The translations under genes were made by a program, and so were the position numbers. Source: Lachnospiraceae bacterium (GTDB taxonomy: Bacteria > Bacillota > Clostridia > Lachnospirales > Lachnospiraceae). Taken from it: a stretch of 64,000 nucleotides of DNA. The stretch is from positions 1-64,000 of the forward strand of contig QXWO01000004.1 of assembly GCA_009911035.1 (NCBI GenBank). Reading direction: 5' to 3'. Shown here in pieces: positions 43,784 to 52,091 of this stretch. The notes under the pieces were generated by a model that had not been told where the DNA came from, did no database searches, and saw only the letters and a program-made list of their open reading frames with translations. Every line of letters starts with the position of its first letter. The stretch's first letter is position 1.

Positions 43784-45160
43784 TTAAAAATTCAGATACA
43801 TAAAAGGATTCCCCGCACTGCTGGCTATGAAATAGACCGAAGCCCAGAAAACCAGCGCCAGCGCCAGTACAATAACAGGATTCTTCTTATGATCTTCAAT
43901 GAATTTAAATACCGCCGGAATACACAGCATGATGCCTGCTATAAAGTAAATTCCATAATTCATTCCGTAAGTAATGATATCCTGCCGGTTCACGGCAATG
44001 CCCGCGCCCCCTATAAAGGGAAACAGCCGCCCGAAATAAATGCCCAGTTTCTTTAAATCTGTTATAGCAAAAACCACCCAGGTAAGGGGAATGCACACCA
44101 GCACATAAAAATTCCCGGCCACAGGAAATTTTTTCAGTATATTTCCCAAAAACAGTTTTTCCAAAATAACAAAAAGCCCGAGAATTCCTCCCCAGATCAA
44201 ATAATTCAAGCCGTTTCCGTGCCAAAGTCCCGTCAGGACCCATACCAAGGCAAGGTTAAAGACGATCCTCGGCTTCCTTCCCCGGCTCCCTCCCAGCGGA
44301 ATATAAACATAATCCCGGAACCAGCTTCCCAGCGTCACATGCCATCTCCTGTAAAACTCGCTGATGCTTCCAGCCGCATAAGGATGCTTAAAGTTTTCAA
44401 CAAAAGGATACCCCAGCATCACCAAAAGCCCCGATGCCATCAGAGAGTATCCCCAGAAATCAAAATATAACTGCAGGGAATAGCCAAAGGCTCCCATCCA
44501 TGCCAGCGGCGTGGAAATGCTTTTGAATCCTATCATCTGCAAATCTTTCCACAAAATCGCCAGACGGTCAGCCAGAAGCGCTTTCATCCCAAGCCCCATC
44601 ACAAAATAAATAAGTCCGTTCTCAAGCTGCCCCAGGCTCACATGCTTTTCATTCCCGAAGTCTCCTTCATGATACCGCATGATCGGCCCCTGCACAATCT
44701 GGGGAAACATGGTAAAATACACCGCCGTCTGCCGGAAAGAAGGACAGCTCCAGATTTCTCCCCGGATGAAATCCGCCTGAAAGGATATCATTTTAAAAAT
44801 ATAAAAGCTCATTCCCACAGGCAGCAGGGAACTGTCCACAAACACGGCAAGACATTTAAACACAACAAGCACTGCCGCATCCAGCGCCACCGCCTGCTTC
44901 ACCAGGCTTTTCCGCTTCTTTTTCTGCCACCCGTGCATCTCAAAGCCTATGCCAAGCTTCCAGATCTCCATCCCGAAATAATAGTTCACAAGGGTGCATA
45001 AAATAAGCGCCAGAATAAAAACAGGTTCTCCTGCCGCATAAAAAATAATGCTCCCAAAAAGCAGAGCACTTTCCCTGTACTTAGCCGGTACTGCAAAATA
45101 AATTCCCAAAAAAACCGGTAAAAACCGAAATAAAAATTCCAAACTGGAAAAACTTACCAT
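43784..45160 (-). CDS. MBOAT family membrane O-acyltransferase
   Basis: 458 residues with about ten hydrophobic segments. The MBOAT core is present: HVTLGSWFRDYVYIPLGG and the catalytic His in LTGLWHGNGLNY. This is the AlgI/PatA group that passes acyl groups from cytoplasmic acyl-CoA to an external acceptor. The partner is the SGNH hydrolase 83 bases downstream. It resembles the alginate and peptidoglycan O-acetylation proteins; the polymer here is not identified. Confidence 0.92.
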   Translation of the reverse strand: MVSFSSLEFLFRFLPVFLGIYFAVPAKYRESALLFGSIIFYAAGEPVFILALILCTLVNYYFGMEIWKLGIGFEMHGWQKKKRKSLVKQAVALDAAVLVVFKCLAVFVDSSLLPVGMSFYIFKMISFQADFIRGEIWSCPSFRQTAVYFTMFPQIVQGPIMRYHEGDFGNEKHVSLGQLENGLIYFVMGLGMKALLADRLAILWKDLQMIGFKSISTPLAWMGAFGYSLQLYFDFWGYSLMASGLLVMLGYPFVENFKHPYAAGSISEFYRRWHVTLGSWFRDYVYIPLGGSRGRKPRIVFNLALVWVLTGLWHGNGLNYLIWGGILGLFVILEKLFLGNILKKFPVAGNFYVLVCIPLTWVVFAITDLKKLGIYFGRLFPFIGGAGIAVNRQDIITYGMNYGIYFIAGIMLCIPAVFKFIEDHKKNPVIVLALALVFWASVYFIASSAGNPFMYLNF

Positions 45161-45322
45161 AATCTTCCTCTGCCTTTATCCATAGATGTCCACTGTTATA
45201 CCGCATAGCACTGCCGCCTTTATCCCCGTCTTTTTGACAGATTCCGACATGCTGTGTTTATTATTGTAACATTCCTGTTTTAAATCTACAAGTTTGTTCC
45301 CACAGTTTCTTTAAATTCATCT

Positions 45323-45352
45323 GCATAATTTTTTATTAACATGCAGATTCTA
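45323..45352 (+). promoter_or_regulatory. Sigma-G promoter of spoVAC
   Basis: GCATA (45323-45327), an 18-base spacer and GATTCTA (45346-45352). It matches 5 of 5 and 6 of 7 positions of the sigma-G consensus and is 55 bases before the spoVAC ATG. Confidence 0.7.
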
Positions 45353-45407
45353 TATCCCATTAAGACATAATTTTACACAGACATCCTGTGCAGAAACGAG
45401 GTTAATC

Positions 45408-45887
45408 ATGAACGAGTCAAAAAATGCAGAACAACTGGATCTTGAAAAAGACTATGAAGAATATGTAAAAAGAATAACGCCCACCCACAATCTCTACCTT
45501 CAAATGCTCAAGGCTTTCATTACAGGAGGGATCATCTGTATTGTAGGACAGTTCCTGCTAAATCTTGCCTCCCGTCAGATAGGGCTGGACAAGGAAACGG
45601 CAGGAAGCTTCTGTTCTCTGGTACTGGTACTTTTGAGCGTACTTCTGACAGGTTTTAACATTTACCCTTCCATTGTAAAATTCGGAGGCGCCGGTGCGCT
45701 GGTGCCTATCACCGGATTTGCCAACTCGGTAGCAGCTCCTGCCGTGGAATTCAAGAAAGAAGGACAGGTATTCGGTATCGGGTGCAAAATCTTCACCATT
45801 GCAGGTCCGGTCATTTTATATGGTATTTTTACAAGCTGGGTCCTGGGGCTTTGCTACTGGATCGGAAAAGCCCTTGGGTGGTTTTAA
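45408..45887 (+). CDS. spoVAC: Stage V sporulation protein AC
   Basis: 159 residues, the family size. An acidic N-terminus, then four hydrophobic segments (~32-52, ~65-85, ~95-115, ~130-155) with PSIVKFGGAGALVPITGFANSV, the SpoVAC/SpoVAE signature. It is the mechanosensitive component of the dipicolinate channel. GAGG lies 6 bases before the ATG. It is the only plus-strand spoVA gene in the window and is divergent from the MBOAT gene. Confidence 0.93.
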   Translation: MNESKNAEQLDLEKDYEEYVKRITPTHNLYLQMLKAFITGGIICIVGQFLLNLASRQIGLDKETAGSFCSLVLVLLSVLLTGFNIYPSIVKFGGAGALVPITGFANSVAAPAVEFKKEGQVFGIGCKIFTIAGPVILYGIFTSWVLGLCYWIGKALGWF

Positions 45888-45940
45888 TAACGGCAGGACA
45901 GCTTATTGTAACAAAGAATGCCTGGAAGATCAATCCCCTA

Positions 45941-46100
45941 GAGAGTGTTTGAAAAATGCTTTCCTTGAGATGTACGTCACAATTTGTGGGAAATTTGTGC
46001 CAAATGAGGGAGGCGTAGCGGGCTGCGTTGACCGAATTTGACGCAAATATCATGCAAAGTGGGGCGTGCAGATCGGGGAAATGAATTTTCAAACACGCTC
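45941..46100. repeat. 160-bp element with terminal inverted repeats (MITE-like)
   Basis: The ends GAGAGTGTTTGAAAA (45941) and the complement of GAGCGTGTTTGAAAA (to 46100) match with one change. The interior has no open frame of note. A partial copy lies at 7961-8018 and isolated ends lie at 41144-41173 and 36981-36994. Its right end overlaps the 3' end of the flavodoxin gene and supplies its last codons and stop. Confidence 0.75.
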
Positions 46101-46613
46101 GATGCATTCTAAAACAGGTTTAATATATTTTTTATCCGAAATATCATAGGAGGAAGATATTATTTTTATCATTTCTTCCTCCGCCTGTGTCTTTCCCTTT
46201 TTCGCTTTAAGGGCTTTCACAAACATTTTCATCATAAGCTTCGACGGCCCGGACATCTTTTCATAATTCAGCCCGCCCGGGCAGTAAAACACGTTTACCT
46301 TTTGCCACTGTTCCTGTGTAAAGTTCTGTTTCAGTGCCGGTTCAATTTCCGGGCTTTCAATTGGACTTGCGCCGACACAGAAGACAATCAGCTTTTTATC
46401 CGCCCATTTATCCATATTTCCTTTAAACCAATTGAGTCCGGTGATGCCGCCGGCACGGGCCCAGCCGCCGAAAATAACCGCTTCATATGTGTCCATGCTG
46501 TTCTTTTTCGCCTCTGCCAGCTCCATGCAGTCCGCTCCAGCCGCCTTTGCTATCCACCCGGCATAGCGCTTTGTAAAACCAGTCTGGGAATTATAAATGA
46601 CTATTGTTTTCAT
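46089..46613 (-). CDS. Flavodoxin-domain protein
   Basis: 174 residues from the ATG at 46611-46613. The FMN phosphate loop is NSQTGFTKRYA, followed by FGGWARAGGITGLNWF, typical of flavodoxin_5/protoporphyrinogen-oxidase-like proteins (HemG-like). It carries electrons or acts as a quinone/flavin reductase; function not resolved. The last residues (ERV) and stop are in the terminal repeat of the 160-bp element, so its true C-terminus may have been altered. It has its own promoter with two overlapping dyads. Confidence 0.88.
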   Translation of the reverse strand: MKTIVIYNSQTGFTKRYAGWIAKAAGADCMELAEAKKNSMDTYEAVIFGGWARAGGITGLNWFKGNMDKWADKKLIVFCVGASPIESPEIEPALKQNFTQEQWQKVNVFYCPGGLNYEKMSGPSKLMMKMFVKALKAKKGKTQAEEEMIKIISSSYDISDKKYIKPVLECIERV

Positions 46614-46728
46614 GGGCAAACCTCTTTTCCAAATGTTCAAGTTCCGCCTGCAGTTTTCACATAAGTTTCCTGTTTTTCACAGCATCTGGAAATTACTGCC
46701 TAAATCTTCCAGTCAGGTTCCCCTTACA

Positions 46729-46776
46729 GGTAACTTATTACCTTCTAATTATGGCAACAAGTTACCTGCATGTCAA
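46729..46776 (-). promoter_or_regulatory. Flavodoxin promoter with two operator-like dyads
   Basis: Minus strand TTGACA (46771-46776, perfect), a 17-base spacer and CATAAT (46748-46753). One 14-base dyad, GGTAACTTGTTGCC, fills the spacer (46753-46766); a second, GGTAATAAGTTACC, is at 46729-46742 over the start point. Their centres are 24 bases apart. This GTAAC-N2-GTTAC pattern fits a small winged-helix repressor (HxlR- or MarR-like), but none is encoded next to it. Confidence 0.65.
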
Positions 46777-46782
46777 GAACCG

Positions 46783-48930
46783 CTACAGTATAAATCTGCC
46801 GATAGACTCATCCAGCGCATCCGCTTCCTTTTTCAGCCGCTCCACATTCCCGGCCAGATCTGCCACAATTTTCACCTGTCCGTCCAGCGCGGAAGTAATC
46901 TCCTGGGTGGCCACCGCTGCCTGTTCAGTCACCACAAAAATATGGCCCATGGAGTTTTGTACCTGCTCTTTTTCACTGCCCATAAGCTGCATATTGTCGG
47001 CAATAGTTTTCAGCCCTCCCACAAGGGTTTCCACACACTGGCCGATTTCCCCGAATACCTCTATGGTTTCCCCAAAGGCCCGGGCCTGTCCGTCCACAAT
47101 GTCCTCCGCTTCCCTTGCTGAGGCAGTGGTCTTTTGAGTCGTTGATACTATGCTTTCCACAATTTTCTTTATATTTTTTCCTGCCTCCATGGATTCATCC
47201 GCCAGCTTCCGTATCTGCTCCGCCACGACCATAAATCCCCTGCCGTTCTCCCCTGCCCTTGCCGCCTCTATGGAAGCGTTCAAAGAAAGCAGATTGGTCT
47301 GCCTTGCAATGCTGCTGATGGTATCGATGAATCCTTCTATTGCAGCAGAACGTTCCTGTACGTCGTTGATATTTTCCACGAGGACTTTCGTGATCGCCAC
47401 AGTGGTTTCCGTTTTCTGGTTCAGCGTATCTACGATCACCTTTCCTTTTCCTACTGCCGCAGTAGCCCTGTCGATGGTATTTGCCATTTCCCCGGCCCCG
47501 GTGCACACATCATCCACCCTATGGGCAAACCCGTTCATCATGCTGTTGCTCATGTCTGCTTCATGGGCCTGTCGCTGGGCGCCTGCCGCCACTTCATCCA
47601 CTGCCTTGGAAATTTCCCGGATAGAGGTGTGTATGGTATCCGATTTTTCCGCCACCCCGTCCGCCATTTCCTTTACCTTCACCCCAAACTTCTGCATATC
47701 CTTCATGAGGATACGCATACTGGCCAGCATGTCGTTAAGACCATTTGCAAGGATCCCTAATTCATCCCTGCTTTCCGTACAAAATTCCTGGGTCAGATCC
47801 CCTTGTGCTGCCCGGCCCATACCTTCTGTCATTGACTTTACCGCCCTGCCCATTTTTGTGGCAATTCTGCTGCCCGTCACAAAGGCAATCACACAAGCCA
47901 GAAGGATCATGGCAATGGTTAGATTCCGTATGGAATGCACTTCCTCTACAATATTGCTCTGGGGAATCAGTCCGCAGAGCATAATTCCCGTTTCTCCTGC
48001 GGGTGCAAACACATATAAGTATTTCTCCCCGCCATATTCCACATAGCGGCTTCCGGCCCCTCCGGCCTGCTTACTTTCCCTATAAAAGTCTTTGCCGTTA
48101 AAAAACTCATCCCCGGTTTCCATTACCGTGCTTTTATCCCCGCTCTGAATACGCACTATCTCCCGCCCGTCAGGAGAAACCATTGCCTTGATGCTGTTTT
48201 CCCCAAAATCCATTCCGGCCAGTATTTCCTCCACGGATGCCGTGGAAATGTCCAGCACCAGATAGGCATTGCGTTTAGGAAGTTTCTGGTAGAAGGAGAC
48301 ACCATACCGCTCCGGTGAAATGGAAAGCTGCTGGTCGAGGAAGCTGTGGCTGCCCAGCCATGCCGAACCCTGCGGCATATTTTCCTGCAGATACTTTCCC
48401 TCCCCGGAATCCATAAAGCCCTGCCATGCATTTTCACCCAGTTCAGACGGCATGGACGTAAGTCCGGCACTCCCCTCTGCAATCAGATGGAAGCTGTAAA
48501 TATATTGCACACTTGCCTCCGCCTGGATAAAGTCTTTCCTTACCTTATTAAGATACTGCGCTGCTTTCATCTGGTTTACTTTGGCATACTTCAAATAAGA
48601 GGAAAGATTTTCTCCCACCGACATTTCCAATGCTTTGGCAGAGACATTTCCTGTCAGGAGACTGCAGTACATGCCCATGGCAGAAATGGTATTTCGGGAA
48701 GACTCCTCCACCTTTTTCTTGATCATATTGGTAGCCAGCAGACAGGAAACACTGCCCAGTATAATAATCAGGACAACAGGAACAAGAAACGCTTTCAGCA
48801 AGGTACCCTTTATGCCGGATCCCTTTCTTTTCAGACCTTTTTCCCTGGAATCTTTCCTCCCGGCATGTTTCACTAAAGTTTCCGGCATCTTTGTTTTTTT
48901 ACTGCTGTTTCTTTTATCCGTCCCCTGCAT
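46783..48930 (-). CDS. Methyl-accepting chemotaxis protein
   Basis: 715 residues from the ATG at 48928-48930 (AGGAGGA 5 bases upstream). A highly basic N-terminus (~1-40) precedes the first membrane segment (~42-65); the second is at ~345-370. Between them is an extracellular sensor (Cache-like). HAMP and the signalling domain follow, with the tip [26 protein letters not shown]. The cytoplasmic hairpin is full length. It is downstream of the sugar locus but 52 bases after the oxidoreductase, so it may be co-transcribed and sense the same sugar. Ligand unknown. Confidence 0.92.
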   Translation of the reverse strand: MQGTDKRNSSKKTKMPETLVKHAGRKDSREKGLKRKGSGIKGTLLKAFLVPVVLIIILGSVSCLLATNMIKKKVEESSRNTISAMGMYCSLLTGNVSAKALEMSVGENLSSYLKYAKVNQMKAAQYLNKVRKDFIQAEASVQYIYSFHLIAEGSAGLTSMPSELGENAWQGFMDSGEGKYLQENMPQGSAWLGSHSFLDQQLSISPERYGVSFYQKLPKRNAYLVLDISTASVEEILAGMDFGENSIKAMVSPDGREIVRIQSGDKSTVMETGDEFFNGKDFYRESKQAGGAGSRYVEYGGEKYLYVFAPAGETGIMLCGLIPQSNIVEEVHSIRNLTIAMILLACVIAFVTGSRIATKMGRAVKSMTEGMGRAAQGDLTQEFCTESRDELGILANGLNDMLASMRILMKDMQKFGVKVKEMADGVAEKSDTIHTSIREISKAVDEVAAGAQRQAHEADMSNSMMNGFAHRVDDVCTGAGEMANTIDRATAAVGKGKVIVDTLNQKTETTVAITKVLVENINDVQERSAAIEGFIDTISSIARQTNLLSLNASIEAARAGENGRGFMVVAEQIRKLADESMEAGKNIKKIVESIVSTTQKTTASAREAEDIVDGQARAFGETIEVFGEIGQCVETLVGGLKTIADNMQLMGSEKEQVQNSMGHIFVVTEQAAVATQEITSALDGQVKIVADLAGNVERLKKEADALDESIGRFIL

Positions 48931-48982
48931 AAGTCTCCTCCTGTTCCCGTTTTGATCCCGTCTGCCCACTGCTGCCGTCTGC

Positions 48983-50095
48983 TTATTTTTTCAGAATTTC
49001 ACTCAGTTTCACCTTCCGGTCTTCATAACGCGACATGGTGCAGGCGTCTGCCGTAGCAATGGCTGCCCTGGCTGCTTCCCCGGTCAGAAGAGGACTGAAT
49101 TCCTCGTCTGCTTCTTCCCCATGCATAATTCCGTTAAAGTATTTCATCTCTTTCTTCATGATACTGTGCAGCCACATAGGCGGCTTTTTACCCGGCTTTC
49201 CGTACATGATGGCGCCGTCCATCTCTGTTCCATGGTAAAGTCTTGTCCTGTCGTCATCCTCCTCCTGGGATTCATGTACCAGGAAGTGTTCCTCTTTTCC
49301 GCCTACCTTGAGCATTCCTCCGCAGTTGCACATATCCAGCCTGATTGCACCTTTTGTTCCCTGAATCAGCACATAATGTTCCGGCCAGTGGAACGCCGAT
49401 CCCCACTCCAGCACCGCATAACGATTGTCGGGATATTCCATATTTACAAACAGCATGTCGTCCTCATCACCGAAATCCTCTCCCTGATGAGCCACATTTC
49501 CTCCGGTCATGGTGACAGTTTCCGGCATTCCCCCCATCAGGAACTGCACGCAGTCCAGCTCATGAATATGGTGGTACAGATGTCCCCCGGATTTTGCCCT
49601 GATCTTCTTCCAGGAAATGCTGGGCTGTCTCTCCTCCCATCCGTTCCTTGCAGAATGGCAGTACAAAATCTTTCCGATAACACCCTCATTAATCAACTGT
49701 TTTGCGTAATGCACCCCATGAAAGAAATTCATCACATGTCCAGCCATAAAGATTACATTATGCTCCTGACAGGCTCTCACCATCTCGTCACAGTCTTCAT
49801 ATTTAAGCGCAATGGGCTTTTCACAAAATACGTCCACACCATGCTTGGCCGCCTTGAGCACCGGCTCCTTATGTAAATAGTTAGGTGTTGCCACAATCAC
49901 CGCATCCACATCTTCCCGGCTGTACAAGGCATCCAGATCGGTTTCCACATCACATCCAAGCTCCTGGGCCACACTTTCGGCATTCTCCGGATCCAGTACG
50001 GCAACTATCTCCGCCCCTTCCTGTTCCTTCATGATCCTTCCCAGCTCTGCTCCAAAATAACCTGTTCCTACGATTGCATATCCAATTGTTTTCAT
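48983..50095 (-). CDS. Gfo/Idh/MocA family oxidoreductase
   Basis: 370 residues from the ATG at 50093-50095. The Rossmann motif is GTGYFG, and the sugar-binding EKPIA block (Lys-Pro) and the HDLDxxxF-like HELDCVQFL block are present. The enzyme oxidises or reduces sugars and sugar derivatives with NAD(P). The ribosome site is weak (AAAGG about 13 bases upstream), and an ATG four codons earlier is an alternative. It closes the ABC sugar locus, so it may act on the imported sugar. Confidence 0.9.
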   Translation of the reverse strand: MKTIGYAIVGTGYFGAELGRIMKEQEGAEIVAVLDPENAESVAQELGCDVETDLDALYSREDVDAVIVATPNYLHKEPVLKAAKHGVDVFCEKPIALKYEDCDEMVRACQEHNVIFMAGHVMNFFHGVHYAKQLINEGVIGKILYCHSARNGWEERQPSISWKKIRAKSGGHLYHHIHELDCVQFLMGGMPETVTMTGGNVAHQGEDFGDEDDMLFVNMEYPDNRYAVLEWGSAFHWPEHYVLIQGTKGAIRLDMCNCGGMLKVGGKEEHFLVHESQEEDDDRTRLYHGTEMDGAIMYGKPGKKPPMWLHSIMKKEMKYFNGIMHGEEADEEFSPLLTGEAARAAIATADACTMSRYEDRKVKLSEILKK

Positions 50096-50180
50096 AAAAA
50101 ATACCATACCTTTCCAAGGCCTGCGGATTTTTCCGCAGACTTCCATTTACATGTACATAATTTTTTGTATTTACGTCAGT

Positions 50181-51014
50181 TTATTTTACTGCCCCGTCCG
50201 TCATTCCTCCTGCTATCTTATTCTGTATGAACATGAAGAACACGACTGACGGAACAACTACCAGGGCCGAAGCCGCCATCATATCGCCCCAGTCCAGTAT
50301 TTCTGCGCCCTGCAATGACTTAAGAGCTACAGATACGGTCATTTTATCCGTACTGTTAATCAGGATCAGGGAGTATAAAAATTCATTCCATGCATTGATA
50401 AACGTATAAATTGCAGTGGCCACTATTCCCGGCATTACCAGAGGAAGCACAATTCCAACAAAAATCTGCACCTTATTGGCCCCGTCCACTCTTGCCGCTT
50501 CTTCAATCCCCAAGGGCACTGTTTTAAAGAAACCTACCAGCATCCACACCGCATAAGGCACGCTGAAAGAAAGATAAACAATGATTAGACCGATCCTCGT
50601 GTTGACCAGCCCCAGCTTTGCCATCACCAGCGAATAAGGAATCGCCAGCAGGATAGGCGGGAACATATAAGTTGCCACCAGTGCCTTAGACATAACTGCC
50701 CCCAGCTTTGGGAAAAAACGCACGATCCCATAAGCCGCCATGGATGAAATAACAATGGCAATGCAGGTGGTAAACAGCGCAATCAAAAGGCTGTTGCTGA
50801 TATTTAAGGCAAATCCCAAATCATTGATGACATGGACGAAATTCTCCAGCGTAGCCTGCTTAGGCAGAAAATGGGTAGGGTTTGCAGTCAGTTCCCCGGA
50901 TGATTTTATGGAACACATGAGAATCCATACCAATGGGAAAAATGCGATAATGGATAAAATAATTAAATATACATGGCAGACGGCGCCGCCAATTTTTTCT
51001 TTTATATTCGTCAT
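50181..51014 (-). CDS. ABC sugar transporter permease (MalG type)
   Basis: 277 residues with six membrane segments and the EAA loop (EEAARVDGANKVQIFVGIVLPL) that contacts the ATPase. The ATG at 51014 overlaps the previous gene's TGA (ATGA-like) with AAGGAGG upstream, so it is translationally coupled to it. It works with the MalF-type permease and the binding protein; no ATPase is in the locus, so a shared MsiK-type ATPase is implied. Confidence 0.93.
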   Translation of the reverse strand: MTNIKEKIGGAVCHVYLIILSIIAFFPLVWILMCSIKSSGELTANPTHFLPKQATLENFVHVINDLGFALNISNSLLIALFTTCIAIVISSMAAYGIVRFFPKLGAVMSKALVATYMFPPILLAIPYSLVMAKLGLVNTRIGLIIVYLSFSVPYAVWMLVGFFKTVPLGIEEAARVDGANKVQIFVGIVLPLVMPGIVATAIYTFINAWNEFLYSLILINSTDKMTVSVALKSLQGAEILDWGDMMAASALVVVPSVVFFMFIQNKIAGGMTDGAVK

Positions 51015-51900
51015 CACTTATCCTCCTTCTCCCATTTTGCAATAATCGTAAAGTAGACCACACAGATAAGCAAAAGGAATGTCAGCAGCAACATTGTAAC
51101 CGCCGATGATTTACCAAGAAGCTTTGTTCCCCACCCCATGTTGTATGCATAAATGGGAACTGTTGTGGTAGCGTTTGCCGGGCCGCCTCCCGTTATCAGG
51201 TAAATCAAATCAAAGTTATTGAAAATCCAGATTGTCCGAAGCACCACCAGAAGACCCACCACGATTTTTATATGGGGCACAGTGATATGCTTAAACTGCT
51301 GTATCCTTGACGCCCCGTCAATCTGGGCCGCCTCATACTGATCCTGGGGTATTGTCTGGAGCGCCGACAGCACATTGACCATGATCATTGGTGCACCAAA
51401 CCAGACATTAATAAATATCAGGGTAAAAAACACTAACCTGCTGTCACTTAAAAACTGCGGTAATTCACTGCATATTCCCATCTGTACCAGAAGATTGGGG
51501 ATAAAGCCTGATACCCCGTTTAAAATCCACTTCCAGGACAGGGCAATTACGATAGATGGAAACGCCCACGGAATGGTGTTCTGTATATGCCTTTTCCCAT
51601 CTTTACCCTGTTGATTGCCAGTGCCGATGAAAACCCTATCAGAAGCTGTCCCGCCAGGGAAGCCGCTGTCCATAAAATGGAAGTAAAAAATGCTTTGTAG
51701 AACTTAGCATCCGTCAGAACATTTTTATAGTTCTCCAGTCCTACAAACTTATAGGATGACTTGATCAGATGTTTTGTAGTCATACTGTAATACAGACTGG
51801 AAAAAATAGGATATATCAGCAGTGCTCCGACAATCAGCAACGCAGGCAGTACAAATATCCATCGGGCATAATCAAATTTTATTTTTCTATTCATAAGCAT
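51014..51900 (-). pseudogene. ABC sugar transporter permease (MalF type), frameshifted
   Basis: The first half reads from 51900 (INRVKMGKGIYRT near its end) and goes out of frame at about 51575-51595. The second half resumes in the next frame as IPWAFPSIVIALSWKWILNG and ends with the EAA block (AAQIDGASRIQQF) and KWEKEDK. Total length (887 bases) is one base short of 296 codons, so a single-base deletion is the simplest cause. Membrane segments 1-2 are separated from 3-6. It may be a real null mutation, a sequencing error or a programmed shift; no slippery run is seen at the break. Confidence 0.85.
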
Positions 51901-51913
51901 TTGCCGCCTTTCC

Positions 51914-52025
51914 TAACAAACGCCGATTCGCTCCGCAAATCGTCTTATTGTAACAAACGCCGATCCTCTCCGCGAATCGTTTTATTGTAACAAACACCGA
52001 TGCGTTCCACGAACCAGCTTTAATG
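51914..52025. repeat. Three tandem 37-bp repeats in the ABC locus
   Basis: Units start TAACAAACRCCGAT at 51914, 51951 and 51988. Each contains a short GATTCG...CGAATC-like dyad, best in unit 2. The third unit has diverged most. They fill the gap between the terminator after the binding-protein gene and the permease gene. Confidence 0.8.
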
Positions 52026-52070
52026 TAAGAAAAGGGCATCCCCGGGTCAGTTCTGCCCGGGATGCCCTTT
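52026..52070 (-). terminator. Intra-locus terminator after the binding protein
   Basis: Minus strand stem AAAGGGCATCCC.../...GGGATGCCCTTTT with a GC-rich inner CCGGG/CCCGG stem, then TTTTCTTACATT. It lies 22 bases after the binding-protein stop and before the permeases. Partial termination here would make the binding protein more abundant than the permeases. Confidence 0.85.
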
Positions 52071-52091
52071 CCCGCATCTATTTATACTGAA

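Noticed and set aside
51570-51600. Programmed ribosomal frameshift in the permease
   Set aside because: No slippery heptamer or downstream stem was seen at the break, so a deletion or sequence error is preferred.
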